Of a stretch of DNA of 64,000 nucleotides, positions 34,283-47,132 are shown in pieces. Each line of letters begins with the position of its first letter. Within the stretch, counting starts at the first letter, position 1. Location: contig JALIRH010000001.1 of the NCBI GenBank assembly GCA_023055505.1, forward strand, positions 8,558,467 through 8,622,466. The letters run 5' to 3'. Source of the DNA: Callipepla californica brunnescens. Its lineage: Eukaryota > Chordata > Aves > Galliformes > Odontophoridae. Below the pieces are notes generated by a model. That model was given only the letters and a program-made list of their open reading frames with translations. It did not search any database and was not told where the DNA came from. The translations under genes were made by a program, and so were the position numbers.

Positions 34283-35559
34283 TTACATATATCTTCTAGA
34301 CACATACCACAAAAACACTTAAATCTTCATATATATTTTTTAACAGTGATTGAAGAATTAACTCCATTTGTTTAACAAAGTGCTTGACAATAAATCTATT
34401 TATTTCTTTATTTGTTGAATTGTTGCATTGTTCCTTGAATATTTTCAGGCTGAAAGGTTTTACACTTTTCACAGCAGACACCACTGAAAGGACTGTCCGT
34501 CTATGATTCCATCAGCTGAATATACCTCCAAGCTCTTGACAGTATTGACTAGGCCTCAACAGATTTTAATAGGAGATATGGCATCATTAGCTCAAATATG
34601 AGCTATCCTAGTAGCGTAGAGGCAAAACTGATGTGAAATCTTACAGTTCTGGCCACAAGGTCTATGTCTTTTCTGACACAAGTGCGAGAGAGTAAAGAAT
34701 ATTTTCTATATGAAAAAAATGTTGTGGAGTTTAGAAAGTAATAGCCTCATCTATTACTGTGAAAAACGTATACATTTGATCAATGTTTTATCAGATCCAA
34801 GCATTAATTTAACAATTGACCAAGACTGAAAATATTTTGTTAGGGACAATTTAATTGCCCCAGTACATTACTCCTGGTTAATCAGATTCGTGGACGCAAA
34901 ATCCTTTCTGAATGATATACAAACTTACATAAATATTCAACCTGAAGTAACATTTTGAAACTCCTCACCCTTCTCTTTGATTTGGAATAACTGATCTTGG
35001 TTTGATCTTTTATCATTAACTCTTTAATGCGATGTGAAAACATCTTATGGAAGGACTTTCACAGGTTTTTATAGAACAAAGGAATTCTCACTTGTGGCAG
35101 GCAGTAATAATTCCTGATATACAATGCAATCCTAAATCTACAGTTTTCCCACAAGAATCAGTATTCCTAGGTTTTAAAAAGAGTCATGGAATGTCTGTAC
35201 AGTACACACTAACATTTACAACAGAACATAACTAGGGACACACTATGCTTTTGATGATGCATGTAATCACTATACCATAATGGTAATGTGAATTATGTTT
35301 TTTTAAACATAGTTCTTCTACTGTTCTACATAGTTCTTCTCTTCAGAAAGAACTCAAGCTCTTGGTAGAAATTTATTTTCTTAAAATGAAGAGCAGCAAT
35401 TTGGAAATAAATCTTGCAACAATATTCTATTGTTATTTATTACTAGTATTAGCTCAAATTACTGAGCTTCTTCACAACACAGCCCTCATTCTACAGACTT
35501 GTATGTTCCTTACCTGTTGTTAATGAAAATTATCAGAGTCTGCTATGGTATACATAAAG
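34283..35559. other. AT-rich non-coding DNA downstream of the CR1
   Basis: No gene is seen. The ORFs at 34,296-34,484 (minus) and 35,047-35,235 (plus) have no recognised features. Confidence 0.5.
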
Positions 35560-35665
35560 AAATAGAATCAAAGTATAGCTTTGTTTGTGAGAGATGTCAG
35601 TGATTATATAGTTCGAAACGTCTGCCATGGGCAGGGTTGCCACCCTCAAGATCAGTATCAAATAT
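35560..35665 (-). mobile_element. Old CR1 3' end scrap
   Basis: AGAATCAAAGTATAG, then a poorly preserved stretch, then GATTATATAGTTCGAAACGT and GCCATGGGCAGGGTTGCCAC follow the reverse complement of a CR1 3' UTR (tail octamers, 'atcatctagttccaac', 'ccatgggcagggttgccacc'). It is about 105 bp, very diverged, and 5'-truncated. It belongs to a different subfamily from the intact copy. Confidence 0.62.
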
Positions 35666-35734
35666 ATAATGGAGTTTATGTAAGTACTTGCACCATTAAA
35701 AATGTTTGCAGAGAAAGTTAATGTGTATATTTAA

Positions 35735-35778
35735 ATATAAATATAAATATTTATAAATTTATATATTTATATTTATAT
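35735..35778. repeat. Perfect 16-bp AT-rich inverted repeat
   Basis: ATATAAATATAAATAT (35,735-35,750) is the exact reverse complement of ATATTTATATTTATAT (35,763-35,778), with a 12-nt spacer that is itself partly palindromic. It could extrude as a cruciform. It begins about 70 bp after the old CR1 scrap. Confidence 0.9.
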
Positions 35779-36519
35779 AATACAAATATGAACACACACA
35801 TTACATGGAAAAAATAAATTAAAAAAAAACTCATAGGGGAAGAAAAGCTTATTGCTACTCCTGGGTCACAGCAGTTTGTTTCTTTGTTGCTTGTTTGTTT
35901 GTTTGTTTTGGCTTATAATAACATCATTGTCTTTCACAGATTTTTAGATTACTGATACTCAAAAAAAATCTTTCTCAGCATTCTTAAATTTTATGCATGT
36001 AACTCAGGTGCATGCTGGGGTGAGAGAACTATGTATTCAAGAATATTCTCACTGTCAACCAATCTAAGTAGGAAAAACATAATTTAGGTAATCAATGCCA
36101 AGAGTCAATCAACACTGTCAACTATGACATCTTAAAAGAACTTCAACTTCTTCTATGGATTTAAAAGGTCCCATAAAAGATGTTTAGATTGTAAATTAGA
36201 ATGGCAGTACTGTCTCTTCCGTATGAAAAACATTTTTTTTTCTGAGTTTAGAACTTAATTCAGCATTTATGATCTTTACAGTAATTTTCTCATTCAGAAA
36301 AACTGTTTCATGCTAAGCAATACATTCTAAATAACATCTGGTATGTTTCTAGCACTTCTAAATAAAAAGTAAAAGGAAAATGTAATTTATGATTAAAATT
36401 TTCTAGTTAATTTTATTTTATTAACTCGAGCAAATCTAACACCTTTAGCCCCTTGGTGATTTGAAGTAAATTCTTGCTGTATTAGTGATCTATACTTGAA
36501 GGAGTTACTTGTCCCTGTG

Positions 36520-36562
36520 CAAAACAAAACAAAACAAAACATAACAAAACAAAACAAAAAAC
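36520..36562. repeat. (CAAAA)n microsatellite
   Basis: About eight CAAAA units with one variant (CATAA) in the middle. Confidence 0.92.
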
Positions 36563-39500
36563 ACCTAAATCCAGACAAACTGTAACCCTTAGGAAAATGT
36601 CGATATTTGACTGTTTTTAACAGTGGGCAAGTGATTAACTCTAGTCATGGTGATTTTCATGAGTTTCTACTTTCATTCTTGGATAATCCAATACATAATA
36701 TATGGTGCAGTTCAAAACTACATTGTTTCCAAGACTAATTTTGTGTAAAGTATTTCAAAGCAATATAGGACAGTTAAAGAATGTAAGTATATTCATGGAG
36801 ACAGTGGTGAATAGTTGGTGGAGACCAGGAGACCAAGATTACCATGGCTTGAATGAACCTTTAAACTGGAGCCAGAGTCCAACCTAAACGTGTCTTGGTA
36901 AAAACTGGGGAATGGATGGGAAAAACACAGTAAGAAACTGTGGGGAGAGAGAAGGGAAGATAGAAAATGGAGCTTAAGGGTAAATACTGTACTGTGAAAC
37001 AGCTAGAGGAAATGGGAGAAGTTTCCTCATTGTTTCTAATGTGTCTACTGTAAGATTACACTGATAATAAAAAATACTGTGACATCAAGATACACTTTAT
37101 CTTCCTTGCACGAATCAGAGACTTACAAAAAAAATTTTTTTAAATCCTCTTTTAACTGTATTCATTCATTAATACAATTCAAGAAACAAGAAAACAGTTT
37201 GTCTTTCTGTTCACATTCAAAGTTTATTGTTTTTTTGTTTTCTTTTTCTGGCTGGAATTTATGTCTTATCAGCCCCTGGAGCCCTCTCAGATACATAAAG
37301 ATATAATATTCACATTCATTCTGATCTTTAACAAATTATCCTGAATGAACAGGGTGATGTTTTCTGAGAAATTATTATCCTCCTTGGTTCCTTCTAAGTG
37401 TATTAAAGTGTATATAAATGGGTTGAGGAGGGTGTCACCAGGCATGCCAATCACTTCTGTGTGCCTCATGTTAAAAGCAGAAGGCAGCACTGTATTAATA
37501 ATAAGCAATTTCTTCCCCTCTCTCTCACAAACATACATGCATAATGTTATTTCTAATAACTGCTTCACAGCCATCTGCTATAAATCGAAAATGATAATAA
37601 AATAATTATAGAATGCAGCAAGCGATTGCCCTTGACATTTAATCTCCTCTTCACACTTTCTGAAGTTGTAATACAGCCAGCCTGAAAAGTATTCCCATTA
37701 TGATTTTTAAGTGTCATAATACAAGAAGAGAACTTCAAAATGAGTGTTGGGGCTTTGTTCTCATCCTTGAATACTCAGACTCACTGGCAGATGTGCACAA
37801 ATGCACAGCATACATAAAGAAATATTTTCTTTTTGAAATGCTTAGAAAAAGTGATTGGAAAGAAAATACTCAGAAAATTGTATTTAATGCCAGAGACTGG
37901 GTCTTCTATGCTAATAGAGGTCATGGAGTTGATTGTAATTGAATGTTTGGTGTTGTGAGGTGGCTAAGACATACATCAGATTCTTTGAAACAAAAAATCT
38001 TTCTTTTGTAATTGGCAACTCCAGAAATGGTATTTCTTCCTCTGTCCTGCTCCTCCTAACACCCCCTTTGCAAACCTAAAACATCTAAAAGACCTCTATA
38101 AACATTCTTTCACTGCTATATATTAAGCAACACTAGCATTCTGAAGTCATCTACCTCCACACATTTTGTTTTAAAGCATACAGATTTGCAACTTCACAGT
38201 ATAGAGCACTGCCTCCCAACATCTGCCTCTTGGCTAACTCATACTTATGTGATACAACAGATATATTCCCTTTTTAGAGGAAGAGGAGGAAGATAGTATT
38301 TTCATATGTAGGCAAAACTGACACATTGATATGCAAACAAAGCCAATTTACAGGAGTAAGTAAAAATCATACAATTTCTAACTCAAAGCAGCATAACCGA
38401 TGCCTATCTGGAGGAGGTTCTGCTCTGAATCACCTGGGGTGGTGCCTGTTCACAGGCATTGTAGGAGCAAATCCATTTGACAGGAGGAGGATGCTATTTT
38501 TTACTGTGCCAAATTCTGTTCACACGTATTAAAAGCAGAGGGAAAGCCAATGCAAGATGGGAAAGATTCATTCAAATGTGTCATTTATTCCTATCTTGCT
38601 GTAGTTCAAGGCTGACTCCTTCACAAACTGTTGAGATTAAACATCTATATGTCTTTCCTTCTCGTGACTGCCATCAATAGAATCAGCTGCCTGCTCTATC
38701 ACGTTTTTAGTTGCATCATGCCACAGATTTAGCATTACTTTGTCCTTTTCACCAAAAACCTGTTGTTTACCCATCTGTGTGTGTGCTGTCCACCAGGCAA
38801 ACAGCTTTTGTGGGGGTTAGGTGAGCATTTGACCCCTAGTTTGGGTAAAGTAAGTAGAAGAGAGGACATGGTTGAGGCAGTGATCCTAAAAACCACACTG
38901 GAAAATAGAGAATATGGAAGAGGGAAGATAAAAATTTCATGTTGCTACCTGCTGGTACCACATGGTCCCACTTATTAAGGAAAAATTTTAAATGATCCTA
39001 ACCTATTTTCCCGCAGCAACCTCTGCCAGGACCACTTTTGTCCAAACATGTATTTCTACCTGTTGATTGTAGTAGTTTTCTCTCCATTCAAATCACAGAG
39101 TTTTTGTTTATTTGTATGTTTCTTATATTGATGCATGTAAAAAGAAAGCCCCAGCATCAGGCTGGTATAAACAGTAGAAGGATTTAGCTATTCTCTGTCC
39201 TACATAAAGTGAGTATAAATACAAAAGTGTGATGAATGTTATTGCTGTAAATACTGAAGATACACGAGACAGGATGAGAATATGAAGCTTAATAACACCG
39301 ACACCTGCTGAACTTTTCACTCTGCATATTTACATCCTCATACTCCCAGAAGTACATACATCAACATGAGCAAGTTAAGATGTTAATTTATTACAGACTC
39401 TGTTTATGGCCATACTACAGCTAGAGAGTATTTCTACATGAACTTTTTGGTTATGCCTATAACTATACACTCAGTTAATATTCAGCCACATGATTATATT

Positions 39501-39777
39501 CAAATTCACAACTTCTAACTTTCCTCCTCCTTCTGCCAGAAGTTTTAGAGGAAAAGAAGTTAAAAATTTTTCTTCACTAGATCTTCACTTTTAAACATAC
39601 AGCCAAGATACTTCAAAATGAATGCTTTATAACAATCATTTCTGATTTAATATAAGTTACTAATTTATAACAATCAATTATAATCTAAGATTTTGCTGTT
39701 CTTTTAATCAAAAAGACAATGTTCAAATCAGAGTGAGAAAGCATGTAAGGTGAGGTGCACAGCTAGATCTGCAGTTC

Positions 39778-40338
39778 ACAAGCAGAGAAGGACTTATGGG
39801 AGATGAGAAGGTCTGAAAATGTCTTGGACAGACCACAAAAAGGTAGACCCTATTCTTGGTGAGATCAGGAGGGGGGTAGCAAAACTGCTACCTTGGACTT
39901 CTGGATTGCGGACTTTGAACTACTTAGGACACTGGTAGGGAGGATCCCTTGGGCTTCATTCCTGAGTGTTAATGGGGTACAGGATGGCAAAATACTCCCT
40001 AATAAGGAAGTTGTAAAGGTGGAGGAGCAGACCGTCCTCCTGTGCTGTAAGATGAACCAGGGTGGAAGACAAGAATGGATGAACACAGCTAAATGAAAGG
40101 AAGTTGTGGGACAGTGGATGTCTGCCTTTTCTTCTATGTAACTAGCAATAGGACTAGAGGGAATGGCCTCAAGTTGCCCCTGGGACAGTGGTTGAGTCAT
40201 CATTCCAGAAAGTATTCAAGAAATATTTAGGTGTTGTACTAAGGGATGTGGTTTAGTGGGGAAATATTGTGGTAAGTGAACGGTTGGACTTGATGGTCTT
40301 GGTGGTCTTTTCCAATCCTGATGAGTCTATGACTTTAT
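39778..40338 (+). mobile_element. CR1 LINE copy with two internal deletions
   Basis: It starts in the endonuclease C-terminus (matching about 31,972 of the intact copy), runs through GCAAAACTGCTACCTTGGAC (equivalent to about 32,082) to GAATGGATGAACACAG (about 32,275), and then jumps to the ORF2 C-terminus (CTATGTAACTAGCAATAGGA, about 33,985). That is a deletion of roughly 1.7 kb. A second skip of about 80-90 bp removes part of the C-terminal region near 40,180. It ends with the CR1 3' UTR (TTGATGGTCTTGGTGGTC) and a decayed tail GAGTCTATGACT. Both ORFs here (39,865-40,203 minus; 39,893-40,096 plus) are remnants or shadows. Confidence 0.88.
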
Positions 40339-43300
40339 AGTGAGCTAATGAGGAACAAGAAGGGTACTCTGGCGCTGTTTAAAGGTCCTGAGAAGTGTCA
40401 CTCCTGTAAGTCTGAGTAGTTTTAAGTCATACGAACTTGTCAGTATGAACTGAAGATTGAAAATAAAGATCAGTTCTCATTAGCTTTTATCTACATGCTT
40501 TGTGTACTCATATATGCAAAGAAAAAATTACCTTAGAGACTTTCATTTGCAGTGGATTGGCTATTTTCTGCATTTTTCAACCTAGAAGGGAATAGACTAT
40601 ATTAAAAAAAAAAAAAGCAATCTCTGTTATTACTTCTTAGATCTGAGTCATATGTCTTTCAAAACAAATTACATTTATTGTAAATTTATTTTGATTCATA
40701 TGGAAATCTGTATCAGAGGAGTTAAAGTCAAATGGAGTAGGATCAAAGAAACACAAAAGGTATTAATTGTACTGGATGTAAATACGCACTGTTAAATTCT
40801 GCTACACATACAGAAAGTACTTAACAGTTTCCTTACTGGATTAGCACTCAGGATAGTATATTCATCTACAAAAGAATGAATTCTTGGCATAGTGGTTTTT
40901 TTTGTTTTTGTTTTTTTTTCCAGGTTTTATTGCACACATTCCAATGTTACTATCAAAGACTCCACTGATGCTAATGTTCTCTGCCTCTAGATACAGATAT
41001 CCTGCACAACCTATCAACTCACTGAAACCTATTTTGTCAAACTACACCCAAAGGAGGCAGTGAAGTTCAGTCTAATAACTTTTGCATGATATATACTGAC
41101 CCCTGTTCCTCCTTAAAGAAGCTGCATTTATCAATAAATCATTGTCATGTGTTAAAATGCTGCTTAATAATAAATTTTAAATTATCTTGGTTAAAACTAT
41201 GTCATATGAAATGTAACTCAGCGTACCTTAAATATTTTTACTGACATATTTCAAATCAGTAAAGATTCATCCCAGAAGTAAGGAAAAAGAAAGAAAGAGA
41301 GTTGAGTTACTGAGCTAATTTTGAAAGGAAATAATTTCTCTACAGGGCCTGCCCTGTCATATAAACAAAATGTAGTACATTTAAATTGTAGATCAAGAAA
41401 AGACCATTAAGCCAGTACAAAATACATAAGCTAGCAAATGAGAAAACATTTACAAAAGAGTATTATTAATCACAAAATAAGACTGGGCCTTCTTTAAGAA
41501 TCCTGGGGAAAATATACTGAGTTTTCCCATGTTCAGAAAACTAATCTGTTCTTCTCAAGAAGATAAAAACTGTTCACTAGCAAAATCTTTCTTAAAAGAT
41601 GAATACTCCAGCCAAGAAACAAATCAAGGAAAAGCAGATTTTGAAGTGTGAGAATTCATAGAACACTGTCAGCTGTATGATGGTTTTCCTTGCCTTAAGT
41701 AATTTTTATTGTTTTAAATCCTCATTAGGCATTAGGCAAGATTTAACTCAATGCAAGCTGTTGTTCATATTGCTTCTGCTGGCTGTCACTGTTGCACACC
41801 ACTCACCTGGCTTCCAGAACCTCCCTAGCTCTCCCTCATGCTACACCATGATCCCTCAACTCTGCCTTGTGCTTTTTCTCACTCCCTGCCTCTCCATTTG
41901 CCTCCCACATCTTTGCCAACACTTCTGTTTTGGTCTTAGAAAGATGCACACAACCCTGCTAGTAGGGTAGACTCTCAGCTCACTGGAAATCCCTCAGCAG
42001 ACTTTCATATCACTCACACCACAACATGGAAGTGTCTTGTTGTTTTGCTTTGTTTTTGTTCTTGTTTTGTTTGTTTGTTTGTTTTTAACAAACACATTTT
42101 CCTATGTCCTATCATTTGCACCCCAATTTTTAATGTAATTTGACAGTAGTCAGAGTAAACAGTAACCTTGAGAATATTCATAGAGTTGATTAGCTGCAAT
42201 TTCTGTATGAAAACTTCTGTTACTAAACTTATCAACTTTTTAACATACTCCCAATGCACAATTACAAAAACAAGTTGTGCAGCAGGACCTGTATTAGTCC
42301 TTAGATGCCAGGCTTTAACAGAAACCTAACAGGAAATTCACAAGTTCACTATTATTAGAAATGAGTGTGTCATTTTGAGACAGTTTACAATCAGCAACAA
42401 GAGAATTGCATGGAATATCATCACACAGAGCATAACGCAGAGCAAAAACTGAGCCGGTACTTAACCAACCAACCACAAGCTGCTCTTCAGCACTCTTCTC
42501 CAGTCCTCTGCATGCGGCACTTGGTACAATGTTTAGAATTTTCAGGTTGCGGTACTATCTGGGATCACTGTGTTAAAAGCCATGTTGACAAAAAAAAAAA
42601 AGGCTTGTGTGCCTTCAGCTGTTAGACTATCTGCAAACAGAGATGTTTTCTATTTGAGGAGCAGTGAAGAATTGATGGCAGAATTACCGGGAGGGCAAGA
42701 AGACATAGTGGCAAAGTCAGCAGGGAGCCTGTGTTTATCCTTCTAATTCCTCTGAGAAGACAGCTATTTGCCTGAAGCAGGAGACAAGGGGACAAGTGAG
42801 CTCCAAATGTGACAGTCAAAAAGATGTTTTCTCAGAGATACAGAAAATACTGGATGGTGTTTTTGCAACCAAGGAATTTGCTGAAAGGACTGGAGAGAGC
42901 AACACAGTAAGAAGATATCTACATTCCAGGTGGAGGATGGAGATTTGTATTCATGTGTTTTTATTCATAATTTATTCATTTACTGACTCAGCAGAGCTGA
43001 ATGCTGTCTGTGCAAATATTTGCCTTGCTTTTACTAAGATTAAACATTTGGAATATTTTTTCTTTAGGTGGAGAAAAATAGATGGGCATTTCTTTCTTGA
43101 GAGAGGTGACAGTGCATGCTCCTTGCAGCACACAACACAACCTTAATTATCAGGAACTAGCACCTTGCATATTAACACCTGATTTTTCAGGTAATCCTGT
43201 CTGACTGGTCTGTTCTTCAACAGAGAAGTTTGTCCAAAGTACCTCATATCTTGTGTTCAGTAGTCATGAATGCAATAGCCTTACTGTAATAGCACCTAGC

Positions 43301-44309
43301 ACAGTTTCTCTTCATGTTAATTCTCATAATTTCTCCAGCAACTTTTTACTATTTTGCAATGTAGTATGCCTCCCTGCTGTCCTATATATTTGCCAAGAAT
43401 ACTTACTCCAAACTTTAATGAATTCCCTATTCATTTGCAGTAAGATGTTCATCTAAATCATTGGGAAACATTAAATTCAAAATGTATCTATTTTGTTGTC
43501 ATCATTATTTTGTAGTAAATATGTGGAGTTCTTTTTGTAAACTCAGATTATTGTTACTTAACTATCTATTTTCTTATATGTTCCTGTTTGTTTATTAAGT
43601 TAAAATCAACTGTGAGTAACTACAGCCAATGTGATTGCTATATCAGGACCCGGCTCCCACTGTAGGTCTAACTAAAGAAGAAAGGAAAAGCAAGATTGTG
43701 AAAAGAAAGGAAATAAATGATTGCAAATCAAAAGAGCAAAAATAAATTACCACAAAAAATTCAGAGAAAAGGAAACTGTGACAAAGAAGTATGTCTTTAT
43801 TGTGAGCAAATGCTATTCAGATTCTTCATAACTTAAGCAAGCAATTAAAACAGTTAAGCAAATCCTACTCCTACTAAGTTAAAATACTGAATTTATTAGG
43901 CTAAAGAATTCCAGTTGAATATTGGTGTGAAAAATTATTTCAGAATTTCTATGGGATACAAAAAATTTGAAACAGTGAAAATTATACGATGCAACAATGT
44001 ATATCAAAATATGGTCTTATTTAGGCATTTCAAAAACAGTGTCTAGTTAAGAAAGCTTAATTCCAAACTGAATTGTTAGGTTATGATATTTATACAGAAA
44101 CTTGATTATATTTCAAAGAAAAATCAACGTTTATATATAATAAAAAAATAATAATAAAACAATACTTAACGGAGTAGTTAACCTTATCTTTACTCAGTGA
44201 AAGTAAATTCATAACAATAGGAGATCAGGAAAATGAAACTTAATTGGAATTTACTTATAATATTTTAAAAATAATTGTTATTTACCACCAAATAATTCAG
44301 TTTTCAAAT
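40339..44309. other. AT-rich non-coding DNA, no gene recognised
   Basis: No repeat family or exon is recognised. T-rich (40,898-40,920) and (TTTG)n (about 42,050-42,086) stretches and an A run (42,590-42,601) are present. A 97-codon ORF at 41,677-41,970 has a hydrophobic start, but its DNA is a C/T-rich stretch and I do not recognise a protein family. Confidence 0.5.
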
Positions 44310-44770
44310 CCATATTTCTCCAGTTTAGAGATAAGGACATGGTGTGGGACCATGTCAAAGGCCTTGCACGAGTCCCGGTTGAAGACAGCAGTTGCCCTTC
44401 ATTGATCTGCCAATGCCATCACTCCATCACGGAAGGAAGGCTACCAGAATGGTAAGGTACAATCTGTCCAGGTGAAGCCATGTTGGTTGTCTTGTCAAGA
44501 GATTGATTCAAGCATGATTTCTCCTTGATGAATTCATGTTCAGTATTCCTAATAATCTTTTTTTTTTCTTTTGCCTGCTTGGAGATAATACTCAGAATAA
44601 GTTGTTCTACTGCCTTTCTAGGGACAGAGAGACTGGCTGGCCTGTAGTTTCCCAGCACCTCCTGCTTGCCCTTTTTGAAGACTTTTGGTTTTCCCCTTGT
44701 CCTCAGGTACCTCTCATGTTTTCCATGACCTTTCAAAGATGACAAAGAATGTCTTGGCAATTCGTTAGTT
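44310..44770 (-). mobile_element. CR1 LINE RT fragment A
   Basis: On the minus strand this carries the N-terminal RT region: FKKGKQEVLGNYRPASL (near 44,655-44,705), then VEQLILSIISK, the HEFIKEKSCL block (equivalent to [10 protein letters not shown]), and downstream sequence up to 44,310 that follows the CR1 'LSLNWRNMDL' region. The frame is broken by several stops. Its order agrees with ORF2 of the intact copy but with heavy divergence, so it is from an older subfamily. Confidence 0.85.
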
Positions 44771-44789
44771 GACAACAGTAGTCCTTCCT

Positions 44790-45085
44790 TTGCCCACTGA
44801 AACTTTCACTCCATTGTAGTAGGCCACAAGATTGGTCAGGCATCATCTGCTGTTAAAGAAACCATGCTAGCTGTCAAGGATCACCTCCTCATCTTGCACG
44901 TACCTTAGCACAACCTCTAGGAGGACCTGTTCAATGATGTTCCCAGGCACAGAGGTGAGGCTCATATGCTTGTAGTTTCCTGTCTCTTCCTTTGTACCCT
45001 TTTTTAAAATGAGAGTCCTAGCAGCATCCCTTGAAGGGATCTTCAAGGGCATCAAGCCATTGTCATTCTTGTTCCAAATGTACAT
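44790..45085 (-). mobile_element. CR1 LINE RT fragment B
   Basis: The minus-strand frame (44,867-45,085) reads LKKGTKEETGNYKHMSLTSVPGNIIEQVLLEVV in pieces and corresponds to the same RT segment as fragment A. The two lie in the same orientation with about 20 bp between them, so either two elements inserted next to each other or one segment was duplicated. An A-rich stretch (45,125-45,181) follows. Confidence 0.85.
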
Positions 45086-46959
45086 ATCTGCTTCAAAAAG
45101 CAGCCTTTAAAACACGCTTTAATGAAAAAAAAAAACAAAAAACAAAAAAAAACAAATAAACAAACAAACAAACAAAAAAAGCAAACATAGGGAACAACTT
45201 ACCTACTTTCCAGCAGTACTAATTAAACTGATAGGATACAGTAATTACATTCAGTAATATTAGGACATGAGTACCTTCTGAGTTAGCCTAAGTTTGTCAC
45301 ACAGTACTACACTGTATTAGAAAGATTTTACGTAGATAATGCTTCCAATATTTCTGATGCCAAATTAGGAGATTTATACACATAAATACTAAGTCAGAGG
45401 AAACCTTCATACAGTTCTCAAGTAAAATCCCTGTCTCTGTAAAGGCTAAATGAGTAGAGATTTGTCAGAGATTTTGTAAAGCAAAGTTCAATGAGTGGAG
45501 AAACACAGGCCTTGTTTATTGATTGGGCAGAGTAAAAAGACAGGCATGCAATTTGTAAACAGAACCTCTTTCTTGGATGGCCTACTCCTTTCTAGGATTA
45601 GTAATTGGTCTGTTCAGACTGCCATAAATCTGTATTAAAAGGCACTGTGTCTTCTTGTCTCAAATTATCATTCCTGTATTTGCAATGATTAGTATGGGTG
45701 AGACGTCAGACCCCAAACACATTTAGCTTTGAATCCTCTGGCTAAATAAATGCTAGCCACTAAGGGAATAGCAAATCTTACTTCTACTAAGTATTGAACC
45801 CCAAAGGATCTGTGGTGTTTTGAAAGGCAGAGGCAGAGCCCTGTACTTAAATACACTGTATAACACTGCATAACTGCCCTTGCACACTCAGTAATACTTT
45901 CCACTGTGTTCAGCCAGCTGACAACACAGAAAGTGGATAGTCTATAAACGAATGGATTTAAATAAATCCACAGTTTGAAAATTTACTTGAAGGTCTTTAC
46001 AGGACAAACAATGTGGTTGGGGTCACATAGGTCAAAATTATGCTGGTGTCTAGGAATATTGGCTGTTTTCTAATTTCTTACAAAGAACAAAAAATCCATT
46101 TTTCCTAGTGCTTTTTTTCCGCTTTAGCCAGACATAAAGAGTACTAACCTAAAGGTCATGCTTACAGTTTAAAGTAAAATGGGCTTAAGATAATACTTGT
46201 GATAAAAAATCTGTAAAGCCTGAGTTGGGTGAAAGGAACAGAACAAATAGTCAAATCTTTCAGAAGATTTATATCAAAGTGAGATACACCCAGTACTTTT
46301 ACTTAAATATATTTAGATTTGGAAAGGAAGTCAGAAAAAAGACTAATATGAAAGCATAATATTTAAAAGCATATTTCTCTTGAAAGAGAATTATAAATGA
46401 TGAGGAGTTAGAATTTGTGCAGTGAAGGACTGTGTCAATTACAACTGAAGTATATGTAAATGCTATGGTCAAATAAAAAGAAAATGGATGTGAACCTTAT
46501 CTAAACTTTAAATCAATCATTACCCTAATACGAATCCTGTCTTAAATTATCAAAACATCCCTGAGTTTGTCAGTGCTTTAGATAAGTTTTTCTGTTCAGG
46601 TAAGACTGAAATACAATGAGAAAGTTAAGCAAAATCTGAACTAGCATCTCATGGTAAAACTCAGTTGTTAACTTAGTCACTGTAGATAAAGAATCACTGA
46701 CTACCAGAGAAAGAGTCAGAGAGGCAGTAGAAACCATTTGTAGGCAAATACTGAACGTGCTGAGAAGATGAGAGAAAAGCCTTTATTCTTTTTCTGACAC
46801 AATGAAATGAAAATAAATAGTTTGGATTATTACATCCAATTACAAAAGATTAACAGAAGAAGAGATAAAACAATAAAACAAACAAAAACCTCTGAAAACT
46901 TTTTCTCCAGTAATGATATTAACAAAGGGATTTCACTGAAACTTTTATTCATCCGTCAG
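45086..46959. other. AT-rich non-coding DNA, no gene recognised
   Basis: An A-rich low-complexity tract with AAAC units occupies 45,125-45,181. The 45,689-45,904 minus ORF shows no recognised family. Confidence 0.5.
45125..45181. repeat. A-rich / (AAAC)n low-complexity tract
   Basis: Runs of A broken by single C, then AAAC units, over 57 bp. Confidence 0.9.
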
Positions 46960-47132
46960 TTTTTACTAAGTCCAGAGATGAGTGGACTGGGAGACATGCC
47001 AAGAAGGCTCTAGAGATACTCAAGACCAGGTTGGATGGGGTCCTGATCTGGTGAATGGCAACCTGCCATGCCTTTGGGTTGGAACTAGATGGTCTTTAAG
47101 CCCCCTTCCAACCCAAATCTTTGTATGATTCA
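46960..47132 (+). mobile_element. CR1 LINE 3' end, short
   Basis: GGCTCTAGAGATACTCAAGA, CCAGGTTGGATGGGG, GGGTTGGAACTAGATGGTCT, CCCTTCCAACCCAAATC and the tail TTGTATGATTC follow the CR1 3' UTR order. Total about 170 bp, heavily 5'-truncated and diverged. The left boundary is approximate. Confidence 0.85.

Larger units (their letters stand above)
35666..39777. other. AT-rich non-coding DNA, no gene recognised
   Basis: Contains an AT-rich inverted repeat at 35,735-35,778, a (TTTG)n stretch near 35,883-35,910, and a (CAAAA)n tract at 36,520-36,562. ORFs at 37,287-37,605 overlap on both strands and look like chance. No CR1 or LTR is visible. Confidence 0.5.

Noticed and set aside
41677..41970. 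ORF with a hydrophobic, signal-peptide-like segment
   Set aside because: Pyrimidine-rich DNA gives Leu/Phe/Ser-rich protein in this frame. No family and no exon signals.
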